From Annona cherimola (Eukaryota; Streptophyta; Magnoliopsida; Magnoliales; Annonaceae), in the NCBI GenBank assembly GCA_030490835.1, contig CM059971.1:1682545-1746544 (forward strand): a DNA stretch of 64,000 bases, given 5' to 3'. The notes beneath the pieces were generated by a model. It did not search any database. It saw nothing but the letters and a program-made list of their open reading frames with translations, and was not told the DNA's origin. Both the position numbers and the translations under genes were made by a program. Shown one piece after another: positions 45,165-57,825 of this stretch (positions within the stretch are counted from its first letter, which is position 1; every line of letters starts with the position of its first letter).

Positions 45165-45465
45165 CTCCCATACATCTATTTTTTTATTTTTTAAAACTTT
45201 TTTTATAATATTATTAATCTATATGTATTTGATATGTGTATAAATTTTTAATATTTTTGGAGTATTTTAAATATTTATTTTTTATTTTTGAAATCAGTGG
45301 CATTTTAGTAATTTTAAATTAGTAAAATACCACTGATTTTCAAAAATCAAAAATAAATATCTAAAATACTCCAAAAATGATAAAAATTAATATATAAGTT
45401 AAACAAACCAAGATTAATAATCTTATAAAAAGATTTAAAAAAATAAGTATATACCCTCTGAAGAG
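45165..45465. mobile_element. Foldback MITE, copy of the 33.6-kb family
   Basis: Palindromic about a centre near 45315 (TTTTAAATTAGTAAAATACC). The arms share TGGAGTATTTTAAATATTTA and its reverse complement. The outer GC-rich tips of the 33.6-kb copy are mostly lost. The right arm is also the left edge of segmental unit A; the same arm fragment reappears at 49613-49640. Confidence 0.75.
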
Positions 45466-47269
45466 TACAGGATAAGGCTCCTATTACTCGGACAGATAGC
45501 TTCAGCCGCCACTGACTCTGCGTGAGTGCTCCTCCTAAAAACAAAGGGTACGGTCGGAAAGTTGGCATGACACGTTATGGACAATCTCTCACAAATAATT
45601 CAGCTGAGCAGTGGTCGTAAACGTGGCCACTGTCGCCACCACACACGGGTTCGATCTTCCCTGTGGTCGAATATGAGATAGAAGTTATCTTCCCTGTGCT
45701 CGAATGTGAGATGGAAATTAGTTGTGTCGCTGCTACGGGTGGTAGCTACTTATCTTCTTTGTGGTAAATGACAACTTTTTGTTTTTTTATTAATAAAGAC
45801 GTCCTTGTAATATGAAAATGACATGTGCGTTTGGCATTTGCAAAAAGTGGTAAAATGCTGTAAAACTTTCCATGGACCCGGGCTGCATTAGGAAAACCTG
45901 TCATTTCAAGCCCTGTCGTCCCCTGTTGTCCCTGCGTAGAACGTACCTGTACTAACCACGGCACGCTCGTCCGGGTACAGGTCAAAGACGATGACAACAG
46001 TGCACCTGCCGACATACAAATTTGCATTTTGCGGGATACTAATTTTTAATTTCTCGAACAGCAAATCTAGACCGTCCACATGATCCAGCGTTCCATATTA
46101 AATGGTATTGATCAGTTAGAAGAGCTAATATTAGAAAAGCTCGAACAGCTCATTTTCGCATAGACCCGCACTTTCGTACAAACCAATCAAAATCGATAAT
46201 CGTTTGACCATTTCATTGACCGTTTGCATTAATGACTCCCAAGCATTTACACGGGCACACAAAACACCATCACCAGTGACGTTTTTTGGTCGTCGAAAGT
46301 TGTCAAAAAATTTTTGCTAATGCCAAAATTCTATAAAAAAAAAATTAGCATTGAATTATTTTTATATAACTATCCGTACAATTAATTTATCTATTTTAAT
46401 TTTATCTTCTTTATTTTTCGTTATTATCTTTATCATATTATATCATTTTACAACTTTTAATTTAAATTTTTCATTAAAAATTTAAATCATTCCTAAACAT
46501 ACCTCAAAGTTAAAACAGATAGATTGGTCATATAAGTAATTTGGTAAAAATGATTGAAAAATAGAATTATTATATAGAAAAATATAAAGAAATAATTACA
46601 AATAGAATATTTATGAAGAGCAAAAAATTTTAAATTAAAAAATTTTAACTTAACAATTTTCATTTGTTGCCAACTCATCTATGCTCCTGTAAGGAATCCA
46701 ACTAAGAACACAAGAAACAGTTGTGCCTACGCCTTCACCCGCGGAGATGGCGTGCAGTTGGTGTAATGCACATTAACTACCCTTTGGCAAGGGTGATATA
46801 GCACCGCTATTATTTTTTGGCCGGTGCCTGGGACACCCTGCTCTCTCTCCGACGCTCTATTTTATATTTAGAACATTGTTTTTATTTTTAATATTAAAAT
46901 TATTTTAAATAAAATATTGAACTGGATAATATTAAAATTTTAAAATATGTTAATTATTAGAAACATTTAGAAATAATTTATATTGATTATATGTTACCAA
47001 AAATAATTTTAGTAATGGGAAATGGTTATAAGAAAAATGACATTTGGCAATAACATATTTTGTTGCTATTTATCAAAATATGTTGCTAAAAGCTTTTAGT
47101 GACAAGAAAATTTGTTGCATGCATGTTGCGTGTATCTTTGTTGCAAAAAGTATTAGCAACATTGTAATTTTATTGTTGCGAAAAATACTTTCACAAAAAT
47201 ATAAATATATTGCTAAAAGTATTTTTTACAACATTAAAATCTTTTTGTCATATATTAAATATATTAAAA

Positions 47270-47567
47270 GAGGCCTAATTTTGTTAGGCTAAGGCTAACT
47301 AAGGCCTTCATTAGCCCAGCCAAAAAAATATATTTTTTTATATTTTCAATTTTTTCATCATTGGGTTAAAAAATTTGTGAAAATATTACTGTGTTTAAGA
47401 ATTCAAAAAAATACTTAAAATTATCCAAAAATAATGAACTTTTATTTATAGGTTAAATATATTTAGCTTTATATGTTCGTGCAAAAACTGAAAAAAATAA
47501 AAATATATGTTTTTTTTGCCCAACTAACAAAGGCCTTAGTTAGGCGGGCCTAACAAAATCACGCCTC
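47270..47567. mobile_element. MITE with GAGGC..ATTTTGTTAGGC ends (unit A copy)
   Basis: The left end is GAGGCCTAATTTTGTTAGGC and the right end reads as its near reverse complement (GCCTAACAAAATCACGCCTC). The unit C copy, 54390-54682, has more perfect ends, so the insertion predates the A/C duplication. Confidence 0.8.
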
Positions 47568-48129
47568 ATAATAAAATATTAGCAATAAAAATATTTTGCT
47601 GCTAAAATAATATATGTAACATGACTTAATTGATAATAGTGATAATACTTGATTGTTGCTAAAAATTCTTATAATAAATAAAATTTCATCAAAATCAATT
47701 TTTTTGTCAAATACCTTCCTTTAAATAAATAAACATCAAATAACCTTATCGTAATAGTATCAACCAATCCATGGTCAATTAAATAATCTTCGTTCATAAA
47801 ATTATTTGAGAAGTTAACCAAAGTATATTAGTCTTTTTTAATAGACTATAAAAAAAAGGTACATTAGTCTTTTACAATCCTTTGAAGCTAAAAAAAACTA
47901 CAAGTATGGTTCAAAAGTCAGCTAAATCAAAAATAATTTAGAAAATTTTTCTTCAAAACATGACTGAAGAAAAAGAAGTTTTCGTAAATCCAGCTTATTT
48001 AACCAGCATCATATTTAGCCTGCATAAAAAATAAAACTCTTTAAAAATAAATATAATATCCAAATAATTTGTAATTCATTATATAAATTTGTTAAAATAA
48101 TCAATGAAAAATAAAATACGTTTTGAAAT

Positions 48130-48400
48130 TAGAATATGATTTTGACTAACTTGAAGAATGTTGAGACATTGAAGAAAAAAGGATGTTACTTTCTCTTGAA
48201 ACATAGTTCGAATTTTTTTTTTCCATTTCATCTCGAATTCATTGCTCTTGTTATATCATTGATGCCTATAATGTCTTTATTTCTTGTTGCATTTGATATA
48301 ATTTTGTCCGATCTTCTTCTACTTTTGAGGTGGATATTTTTGAAGTTATTTTACCTGCACCCTTACTATAATAATACTTTGAATGAGTGCCTAAAATCTA
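48130..48400 (-). pseudogene. Possible relic of a transposon coiled-coil protein
   Basis: On the minus strand, translation gives YQMQQEIKTL, then RDEMEKKIRTMFQEK, interrupted by stops. This Gln/Glu/Met-rich heptad-like pattern is typical of the second protein of plant CACTA elements (Transposase_24-like). The paralogous site in unit C (55260-55440) is cut by the solo LTR. The assignment is tentative. Confidence 0.35.
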
Positions 48401-49348
48401 CATAAAAATTTCATCATTTGTTTTCTTAGACTTCTTCCTATGATTGTTCAACAATGGTGCCTAAATAACATAAATTGATACTAGGTCAATAAATTTAAAT
48501 AAATAATTTTAACAATTAAATGTTACACGTTATAAGAAAGAGAATAACATAATATAAATTTATTAAAATAATACTATCAATTTGTGGATAAGGAATAACA
48601 AGTGAAAAATCTTTTATTCCATGATTCTATTCATGCAAAAATTGCAAACTAATAAATCCATATAAAAAGATTTCTCTATTGTTTGTAATTAGGATTGCCA
48701 TATCTTTGTGTCCTATTTGCTTTGAGGATAACTAATGAGTACATAAAACTATAATTTAAATTATAATGATTTAAATTATAATGATATTTGATAATTATAT
48801 TTTCCTTTCATTTCAATAGCTAACTACTAATACAAAGCACAATTCAAAATAAGTATACCATTATCACATTGTAATGAAAGGTTGAATTTTTTCAAATAAA
48901 GTTTGGATGTTGGACATACTTCTAACTAGTATATATCTTCTTCAATTTTTATTACATTTACTAGGTTGTTAAAAGCATAATCAATCTAGACTTTAATAAT
49001 TTATATCCGGCTCTTTAAAGATGTAAAGTTAGCTACGCGATAGGTATATATTACATTCTATATATCTTTTAAAACTAGAAATTGCATCATTGGCTTGAAT
49101 TTTATTATATTTAATTAAGATTTCATATTATGCAAGAATAATAGTAGAAAAAACTTAACATATTAATTTAAAATAGTTATATTATACATGTAGCTTCTGA
49201 TTCAGGATCAACTTACTCAAACTTTTCCTACCTTGTTTTCCCTATATGTTGAGCAAGCCAAATGTCTTCTATTGATGTCTGCACTGCCACTATTTTTATT
49301 TTTCTATAATTTAACGCAGAAAGATAAAATGATTTAGAATTTTAACAT

Positions 49349-49612
49349 TGGAATTTGTACAATGCAACGTCTAACGGAGATGCCTGCCTTTTTTTATTGG
49401 AATTTGTACAATGCAACGTCTATCTTCAAGGGATACAACAAAGTTCTACCTAGATCCTATCGGCAGACTATGCTCTCACTTCTATTTTTTCGCTAATGTG
49501 AGGGTTTTGCGTAGACTCTATGGATGGCACTGTCCACGACGAATGAGGTATAACCCAGGTGGCAGATGCCTGCTTAGTTTCCATGCAAATCTTTTGTTTT
49601 TGGACAGGTCTA
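49349..49612. other. Spacer between units A and B with a short direct repeat
   Basis: TTGGAATTTGTACAATGCAA (continuing CGTCTA) occurs at about 49347 and 49398, 51 bases apart. A 72-codon frame (49411-49629) has no recognised domain. This stretch is not in units B or C. Confidence 0.5.
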
Positions 49613-49704
49613 CTTATAAAAAAATTTAAAAAAATAATTATATACCCTCCGAAGAGTACAGGATAAGGCTCCTATTACTCGGACAGATAGCTTCAGCCAC
49701 CACT

Positions 49705-50251
49705 AGGGGTGTTAACGGATCGGGTTGAACGGGTTGAAGTCTAATTATAATTCTAATCCATTTAATATATTTCAACCCTAATCCGTTTATTAATCCATTT
49801 AAAAAACTCTAACCCTAACCCATTTACAACCCATTTAATAAACGGACTAACAGGTTGTTAACGGGTTGTGTTTGTTATTAATTTTCATGTTAAAAATCTT
49901 CAATAAAGTATGTAAATTTAAATAAATTAAATAATTCGAAGCTAACATACTTGAATTTAAGTTATTTTGGCTTGAAAACATCAGCTTCAATCTCAAGTCA
50001 TCTCTTTAATGCCAATTTCTGTTATAAATATTATATATATACTATAATATATTATATTAAATGAGTTATACGGGTTAAATAAACGGGTTGGACGGGTTGC
50101 GAAGCCTCAACCCTAATCCGTTTATTTAATTAAATGGTTGAACGGGTTAACGGATCATAACCCATTTATTCAAAAATTTCAACCCAAATCCATTTATTAA
50201 CGAGTTGAACGAGCGGACTAATGAGTTAATCATGACCATTAACACCGCTTG
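49705..50251. mobile_element. Non-autonomous hAT element, 547 bp, in unit B
   Basis: It starts AGGGGTGTTAACGG and ends CCATTAACACCGCTTG, giving imperfect inverted ends. The flanks CCACCACT (49697-49704) and CCAACACT (50252-50259) form an 8-bp duplication with one mismatch. Units A and C show the intact target (CCACTGACTCTGCG). The inside repeats ACGGGTTG words and has no reading frame. Confidence 0.88.
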
Positions 50252-50479
50252 CCAACACTGACTCTGCGTGAGTGCTCCTCCTGAAAACAAAGGGTACGGT
50301 CGGAAAGTTGGCATGACACGTTATGGACAATCTCGCACAAATAATTCAGCTGAACAGTAGTCGTAAACGTGGCTACTGTCGCCACCACACACGGGTTCGA
50401 TCTTTCCTGTGGTCGAATGTGAGATGGAAGTTATCTTTTCTGTGCTCGAATGTGAGATGGAAATTAGTTGTGCTGCTGC

Positions 50480-51402
50480 TAGGGGTGTAAATAGGGTTGG
50501 GTTCAACCCGAGCCCGCATCAACCCGAACCAATTTATACCATGGTTAGGTTGAGGTTTTGGAAATTTAGTTTTTAAAAAAATGGGTTCAACCCGACCCGA
50601 TTTTAAAAATGGGTTGGGTTGGGTTAGGGGTCGGTCGACCCGACCCGACCCGACCCGATTTCATAAGATATGTATTTACATATATTTATGAGAGTGTATT
50701 TCATTCATATTGCTTAGATATTTAAATAAAATTGTGTTGAGTTTGGAAATTTGTTTGACTATTTGGTTGTCAAATGTTATTTGAATTTATTTGGTTTGGA
50801 AATATATTTGGTTAATTAGTTGTGAAATTGTGTTTGGATTATTTGGTTATATTGCATCGTAAATAGGTTGTTTAGATATTTGCTCGCATTGGTGATTTAG
50901 AATAACATAACAGGTCAACTGAGAACTTAAGATGTTTGTAGCTTTGATTGGAAGCCAACTAAGAAGGTAAGTAAGACTATAATATTCGTTTTTCTATTTT
51001 GCATAATTTACTGTAATAATTTTACTTGGCTTTCACTTTTTGACTTGCAGAAGACATCGATTGCTCAAAAATACAAAAACAAAAAAACGAATCAATTACT
51101 AAACTTATCCTCCACTTTTGAGCTATGTAGAACTTTTATTGGTACTTATTGTTTTTATAATTATAATTATTTTTATTATTTTAGAAATTCAGGTGAACAA
51201 AACTTTAACTAGCATTGATAACATGTGTAATCTATTAGCCCGATTTCTAACCCGAACCGAACTGATTTGAGGTGGGTTGAAATAGGATTGGGTTAAGATG
51301 TGAAAAGTAGGGTTGAAAGTAGGGTTGGATTGTGATTTTACAAGGTGGGTTAGGGTTGTATTTGTGCCAACCCGAGTCAACCCGACCCGATTTACACCCC
51401 TA
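50480..51402. mobile_element. Non-autonomous hAT element, 923 bp, in unit B
   Basis: The ends TAGGGGTGTAAAT and ATTTACACCCCTA are perfect inverted repeats. The 8-bp duplication GCTGCTGC is at 50472-50479 and 51403-51410. Unit C carries the uninterrupted site (GTGCTGCTGCTACGGGTGG, 52886). Subterminal blocks are GGGTTGGG/AACCCGACCC-rich. Its right half is homologous to 34583-35265. No transposase is encoded. Confidence 0.93.
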
Positions 51403-52458
51403 GCTGCTGCTACGGGTGGGAGCTACTTATCTTCTTTGTGGTAGATAACAACTTTTTGTTTTTTTATTAATTAAAGACGTCCTTATAATATGAAAATGAC
51501 ATGTGCCTTTGGCATTTGCAAAAAGTGGTAAAATCTTATAAAACTTTTCATGGACCTGGGCTGCATTAGAAAAACCTATCAGTTCAAGCCCCCTGTTGTC
51601 CCCTGTCGTCCCCTGCGCAGAACGTCAATCGGAGTTACTCATCTGTACTAACTACGGCAGGCTCGTCCCCTGTCGTCCCCTGCGTAGAACGATGACAACA
51701 GTGCACCTGCCGACATACAAATTTGCATTTTGCGAGATACTAATTTTTAATTTATCGAACATCAAATCTAGACCGTCCACATGATCCAGCGTTCCATATT
51801 AAATGGTATAGATCAGTCAGAAGAGCTAATATTAGGACAGCTCGGACAGCTCATTTTTTCATAGACTCGCACTTTCGTACAAGCCAATCAAAATCGATAA
51901 TCGTTTGACCATTTCATTGACAGTTTGCATTAACGACTCCCAAGCATTTACACCGGAGCACAAAACACCATCAGCAGTGACTTTTTTGGTCGTCCAAAGT
52001 TGTCAAAATTTTTTTGCTAATGCCAAAATTCTATAAAAAAAATTAGCATTGAATTGTTTTTATATAACTACCCGTACAATTAATTTATTTATTTTAATTT
52101 TATCTTCTTTATTTTTCATTATTATCTTTATCATATTATATTATTTTACAACTTTTAATCTAAATTTTTCATTAAAAAATTTATTCATTCCTAAACATAT
52201 CTCAAAGTTAAAATAGATAGATTGGTTGTATAAGTAATTGGGTAAAAATTATTGAAAAATAGAATTATTATATAGAAAAATATAAAAAAATAATTAAAAA
52301 TAGAATATTTATGAAGAGTGAAAAGTTTTAAATTAAAAAAATTTTAACTTAACAATTTTCATTTATTGCCAACTCATCTATGCTCATCTGTGCTCCTGAG
52401 AGGAATCCAACTAAGAACACATGAAACAGTTGTGGTGATATAGCACCGCTATTATTTT

Positions 52459-52668
52459 TTAAAAAATATGTGATTGATAGAAAATGATAGATGTATAGTT
52501 GAAATAAATAGATTTGTTATATACAGTTGATAGAGAAAATGATTGAAATGTAGGGATAAAAATAAAAAAAATAATATGATTAATAGAATAATAATTAACA
52601 TTAGAAAACGAAATACCATAGAAAAATTATAGTTAACCTGTTGGGACGTTACCAAACGTGCCCTCAGC
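52459..52668. mobile_element. Half MITE at the B/C junction
   Basis: The right end GTTACCAAACGTGCCCTC is a typical plant MITE terminus (GAGGGCACGTTTGGTAAC in reverse). The left half is missing; the sequence begins abruptly after TATTATTTTTT of unit B. The truncation marks the recombination joint between units B and C. Confidence 0.6.
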
Positions 52669-54389
52669 CACCACTGACTCTGCGTGAGTGCTCCTCCTGA
52701 AAACAAAGGGTACGGTCGGAAAGTTGGCATGACACGTTATGGACAATCTCGCACAAATAATTCAGCTGATCAGTAGTCGTAAACGTGGCTACTGTCGCCA
52801 CCACACACGGTTTCGATCTTTCCTGTGGTCGAATGTGAGATGGAAGTTATCTTCTCTGTGGTCGAATGTGAGATGGAAATTAGTTGTGCTGCTGCTACGG
52901 GTGGTAGCTACTTATCTTCTTTGTGGTAAATGACAATTTTTTATTTTTTATTAATTAAAGACGTCCTTGTAATATGAAAATGACATGTGCGTTTGGCATT
53001 TCCAGGACCTGAGCTGCATTAAAAAAACCTGTCACTTCAAGCCCTGTTGTCCCCTGTCGTCCCTTACGTAGAACGTCAATCGGAGTTAGTCATCTCTACT
53101 AACCACGGCGGGCTCGTCCCGGTACAGGTCAAAGACGATGACAACAGTGCACCTGCCGACATACAAATTAGCATTTTGCGAGATACCGATTTTTAATTTC
53201 TCGAACAGCAAATCCAGACCGTCCACATGATCCAGCGTTCCATATTAAATGGTATAGATCAGTTAGAAGAGCTAATATTAGGAAAGCTCGGACAGCTCAT
53301 TTTCGTACAAGCCAATCAAAATCGATAATAATTTGACTATTCCATTGACCGTTTGCATTAATAACTCCCAAGCATTTACACGGGCACACAAAACACCATC
53401 ACCAGTGACGTTTTTTGGTCGTCGAAAGTTGTTAAAATTTTTTTGCTAATGCCAAAATTCTATAAAAAAAAATTAGCATTGAATTGTTTTTTATATAACT
53501 ATCCGTACAATTAATTTATTTATTTTAATTTTATCTTCTTTATTTTTCATTATTATCTTTATCATATTATATCATTTTACAACTTTTAATTTAAATTTTT
53601 CATTAAAAATTTTATTCATTCCTAAACATATCTCAAAGTTAAAATAGATAGATTGGTTGTATAAGTAATTGGGTAAAAATTATTGAAAAATAGAATTATT
53701 ATATAGAAAAATATAAAAAAATAATTAAAAATAGAATATTTATGAAGAGCGAAAAGTTTTAAATTAAAAAAATTTTAACTTAACAATTTTCATTTGTTGC
53801 CAACTCATCTATGCTCATCTATGCTCCTGTGAGGAATCCAACTAAGAACACATGAAACAGTTGTGCCTACGCCTTCACCCGCGGAGATGGCTTGAAGTTG
53901 GTGTAATACACATTAAGTACCCTTTGGCAAGGGTGATATAGCACCGCTATTATTTTTTGGCTGGTGCCTCGGACGCTCTATTTTATATTTAGAACATTGT
54001 TTTTATTTTTAATATTAAAATTCTTTTAAATAAAATATTGAACTGGATAATATTAAATTTTAAAAAAATGTTAATTATTAGAAACATTTAGAAATAATTT
54101 ATATTGATTATATATGTTACCGAAAATAATTTTAGTAATGGGAAAATGACTATAAGAAAAATGACATTTAGCAATAACATATTTTGTTGCTATTTATCAA
54201 AATATGTTGCTAAAAGCTTTTAGTGACAAGAAAATTTGTTGCATGCATGTTGCGTGTATCTTTGTTGCAAAAAGTATTAGCAACATTGTAATTTTATTGT
54301 TGCGAAAAATACTTTCACAAAATATATATTACTAAAAGTATTTTTTTACAACATTAAAATCTTGTTGCCATATATTAAATATATTAAAA

Positions 54390-54682
54390 GAGGCTTGATT
54401 TTGTTAGGCTAAGGCTAACTAAGGCCTTCATTAGCCCGGCCAAAAAAATATATTTTTTTATATTTTCATTTTTTTCATGAATGGGTTCAAAATTTTGTGA
54501 AAATATTACTGTGTTTAAAAATTCAAAAAAATACTTAAAATTATCCAAAAATAACGAACTTTTATTTATATGTTAAATATACTTCGCTTTACATGTTCGT
54601 GCAAAAACTGAAAAAATAAAAATATATGTTTTTTTGGCCCAACTAAGGCCTTAGTTAGGCGGGCCTAACAAAATCAAGCCTC
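54390..54682. mobile_element. MITE with perfect GAGGCTTGATTTTGTTAGGC ends (unit C copy)
   Basis: The right end is the exact reverse complement of the first 20 bases. It is orthologous to 47270-47567 of unit A. The interior is AT-rich with a second inner palindrome (CTAAGGCCTT near both ends). Confidence 0.85.
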
Positions 54683-55445
54683 ATAACAAAATATTAGCAA
54701 TAAAAATATTTTGCTGCTAAAATAATATATGTAACATGACCTAATTGATAATAGCGATAATACTTGATTGTTGCTAAAAATTCTAATAATAAATAAAATT
54801 TTATCAAAATCAACTTTTTTGTCAAATACCTTCCTTTAAATAAATAAACATCAAATAACCTTATCCTAATAATATCAACCAATCCATGGTCAATTAAATA
54901 ATCTTCGTTCATAAAATTATTTTAGAAGTTAACCAAAGTATATTAGTCTTTTTTAATAGACTATAAAAAAAGGTACATTAGTCTTTTACAATCCTTTGAA
55001 GCGAAAAAAACTACAAGTATGGTTCAAAAGTCAGCTAAATCAAAAATAATTTAAATAATTTTTCTTCAAAACATGACTGAAGAAAAAGAAGTTTTGGTAA
55101 ATCCAGCTTATTTAACCAGCATCATATTTAGCCTGCATAAAAAATAAAACTCTTTAAAAATAAATAATATCCAAATAATTTGTAATTCATTATATAAATT
55201 TGTTAAAATAATCAATGAAAAATAAAATACGTTTTGAAATTAGTATAGGATTTTGACTAACTTGAAGAATGTTGAGACATTGAAGAAAAAAGGATGTTAT
55301 TTTCTCTTGAAACATAGTTCGAATTTTTTTTGCCATTTCATCTCGAATTCGTTCCTCTTGTTCTGTCATTGATGCCTATAATGTCTTTATTTCTTGTTGC
55401 ATTTGATATAATTTTGTCCGTTCTTCTTTTACTTTTGAGGTGGAT

Positions 55446-57825
55446 TGTAATAGCCATCGTCATTCGGCGCAGTATTCAGTGCCGTTTATTTTATTTATTT
55501 ATTTATTTTTTGTTTTATTAGGCGCCGTTATGGAAACTGTTAATATAAAAGGCATGGAAGCTGTTAGTATAAAAGGCGCATAAAAAAATTTTGAAGGTAA
55601 GCTGCGTCGAACCATTTTCTCTGTTAATCTCATTCATTTTATGTTATACGCAAGTTATTTCATAGATCTAAACCATTCACGACAATTCTAGCATGACTAA
55701 TTAGTCACAGGAGTATTATCAAAATGTTTAATGTTGAAATTTTACTTATTTAAATGAGAAGTACCAAATAAAGGGTATGAAATGATATATGATGAAATAA
55801 ACGCACTTCTGAGCATAATTAGATAATTGTGACCATACAATAACAAGATAATTATATCATTAGCTTGCCCGCAAAATTTTAGATTGATCAGACTTATAGA
55901 TTTTTAGATATAGCGATTTTATACATGATATAGAGTGGTAAATATGTATTTTAAGAGAAAAATACAAAAAAAAAAATTACAGGAAAATATAGATGCAAAA
56001 CGAATAATCTGAACCATTACAAACATTATTTGAGATATTTTACAGTATATGTGATGAATTAATTTTGTTAAAAATTAGTTTATATGGCTATTTGAAGTGA
56101 TATTTAATATTAACCTTTTATTAAACCCTTTATATTAAATCTGATGATAGAGATGTTATTTTACAAAAATGGACCGTCCAGATTATAAAACATAATTTTA
56201 TAAGCTTACCCTTAAAATTTCAGAACAAACAGATATGTATATTGAGAGATATAAGCCATTTTATTCAGAAAATATGGACCGTTGAAAATAAATAAATAAA
56301 TAAATAAACTTCTGGACCAGTGGGCTAAGCCCATCTGAACAGGCCCAGTGAGTCAGAAGCCCATAAATCAAGCTTAAGCCCACAGAAACGAAAGCCCAAT
56401 AGCTTAGCCCACTTAAACAGAGCCAGCCCACTATCCAGTCTAGCCCAACTTCCAACAAAGGACCCAGCCCGCTAACCTGGCCCACTGTTCCGGCTCGACA
56501 GCAGCAGCAGCCCACCGGCGACCGGCCGGCCGGCGGCAAAAAAAAAAAAAAAAAAAAAAAAGAAAAATACAAAAAATTATGAAAAATACCAAGAAAATTA
56601 AATTCAATATTTAGAAGCTTAAATGAGTTTAAAATTATAAATTTATGAAAAAAATGAAAGTTTATGAAGGTATGATAAATAGAAAATAGATAAATAAATA
56701 TATATAATTTATAAAAATATGAGAAAAATTAAAGGAAAATATCTAAAGAAGTATAAGTCCAAAATTATTTTTACATATAAAAATAAAGTTGTTTAAAAGT
56801 AAATTAATATAAGAATAAATAGAAGAAAATAGGATTTTGACCGATTAAAATTATGAGAAATTTTGAGAAAGTTATAAATGGAATTTTAAATAATATTTGT
56901 GAAAATCAAAGTGAAATAATAAACATATTGTGATGAAAATTAGGAAAAGAGACTTGAGGCTACTACAAAAAATTGGAAAAAGAGGATTTTTAAAGTCTAC
57001 TCAGAGGTAAGTAAACTTTTACCAAAGCATGTCTTTGAAAATATTATGTGAATATTATGATTTGCTATGAAATGTGATTATTTATTTCTTTCAAATTTGT
57101 TTATTCAAAAATGAGCATTATTATTTCAAACTCATGTTTAGTAGTGAATTTAAGTGGTGCATCAATTAAAATTCATGAGTATGATGCATAATTGCATATT
57201 TGGGTTTGCTAAGGAGTAAAGTAGTATGGTAGTACCTGGGTAGCGACCTCAGGACTACCAAAGGAGATGATTTAGCTCACGAATGTGTAGCACGGCTGCA
57301 CGCGAGCACAAGTAGATGGCAATACCCCCAGTACGAATGCATGATTTAAAATTGACATATCTGTGCACATTTATCAAGATATTTTTTTTTTATTACAGTT
57401 TATTGTGCATAAAAGACAGTATAGATATTGTATTTGTAAAAAAAAAATATACATGATTGAAAATGAATTTTTTTAAAAAATACATGTTTACTTACTGAGC
57501 TTTCAGCTCACATAGTTTTGTTTTCAGTGGAAAAACAAGGATACAATGCTATACTAGAGCCTTTATCAACATGGGGAAAAGGCGAACCTAGTAGAGGAAA
57601 AGACAAAGAAGTTTAGAATTTTATTGAAATTTCCTTATAATGCATGGTTATTTTGATTTTAGACATTGAAAATTGTATATTAACTCCTTAAGGAGCAAAC
57701 TTGAGATGTAATAGTTAAAATATTTATGATTTTGCACCTTGGTATCTATTTCCATCTTGGGAGATCTTATTTTAGCTTTGACATAGTAGACCCCATTCCC
57801 AACACCTCAAGGGTGGGGTGTTACA
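55446..57825 (+). mobile_element. Solo LTR, 2380 bp, inserted in unit C
   Basis: It starts TGTAATAGCC and ends GGGGTGTTACA, flanked by the 5-bp duplication TGGAT (55441-55445 and 57826-57830). Unit A has the uninterrupted site GAGGTGGATATTTTTG (48326). Two TATA-like words (TAATATAAAAGGC, TAGTATAAAAGGCGC) lie near 55543 and 55569. A GC-rich AGCCCA-repeat stretch is at 56310-56535, followed by a long A tract. It contains the ACTTACTGAG..AGCTCAC block (57490) typical of the long LTRs here. There is no gag or pol. Confidence 0.95.

Larger units (their letters stand above)
45466..49348 (+). repeat. Segmental unit A (about 3.9 kb, uninterrupted)
   Basis: First of three tandem copies. Landmarks in order: CTCGGACAGATAGCTTC (45478), ACTGACTCTGCGTGAGTGC, GGTTCGATCTTCCCTGTGG, ACCGTCCACATGATCCAGCG, GTTGTGCCTACGCC, GGTGATATAGCACCGC, a 298-bp MITE, GAGGTGGATATTTTTG, and AGAATTTTAACATTG (49348), where similarity to unit C stops. 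It carries the empty sites for the insertions seen in B and C. It has no intact gene; a minus-strand coiled-coil relic lies at about 48130-48400. Confidence 0.85.
49613..52458 (+). repeat. Segmental unit B (partial, with two hAT insertions)
   Basis: Unit B aligns with A from the MITE arm at 45421 to GGTGATATAGCACCGC (52436-52452) and then stops. Relative to A it has a deletion of about 80 bp after GAAACAGTTGTG (near 52430). It holds hAT elements at 49705-50251 and 50480-51402. It lacks everything A has beyond TATTATTTTTT, so it is a 5'-half copy. Confidence 0.85.

Noticed and set aside
48136..48405. A hydrophobic plus-strand frame, also partly in unit C
   Set aside because: It is the AT-rich complement of a minus-strand coiled-coil-like relic, and the copies are not conserved as protein.
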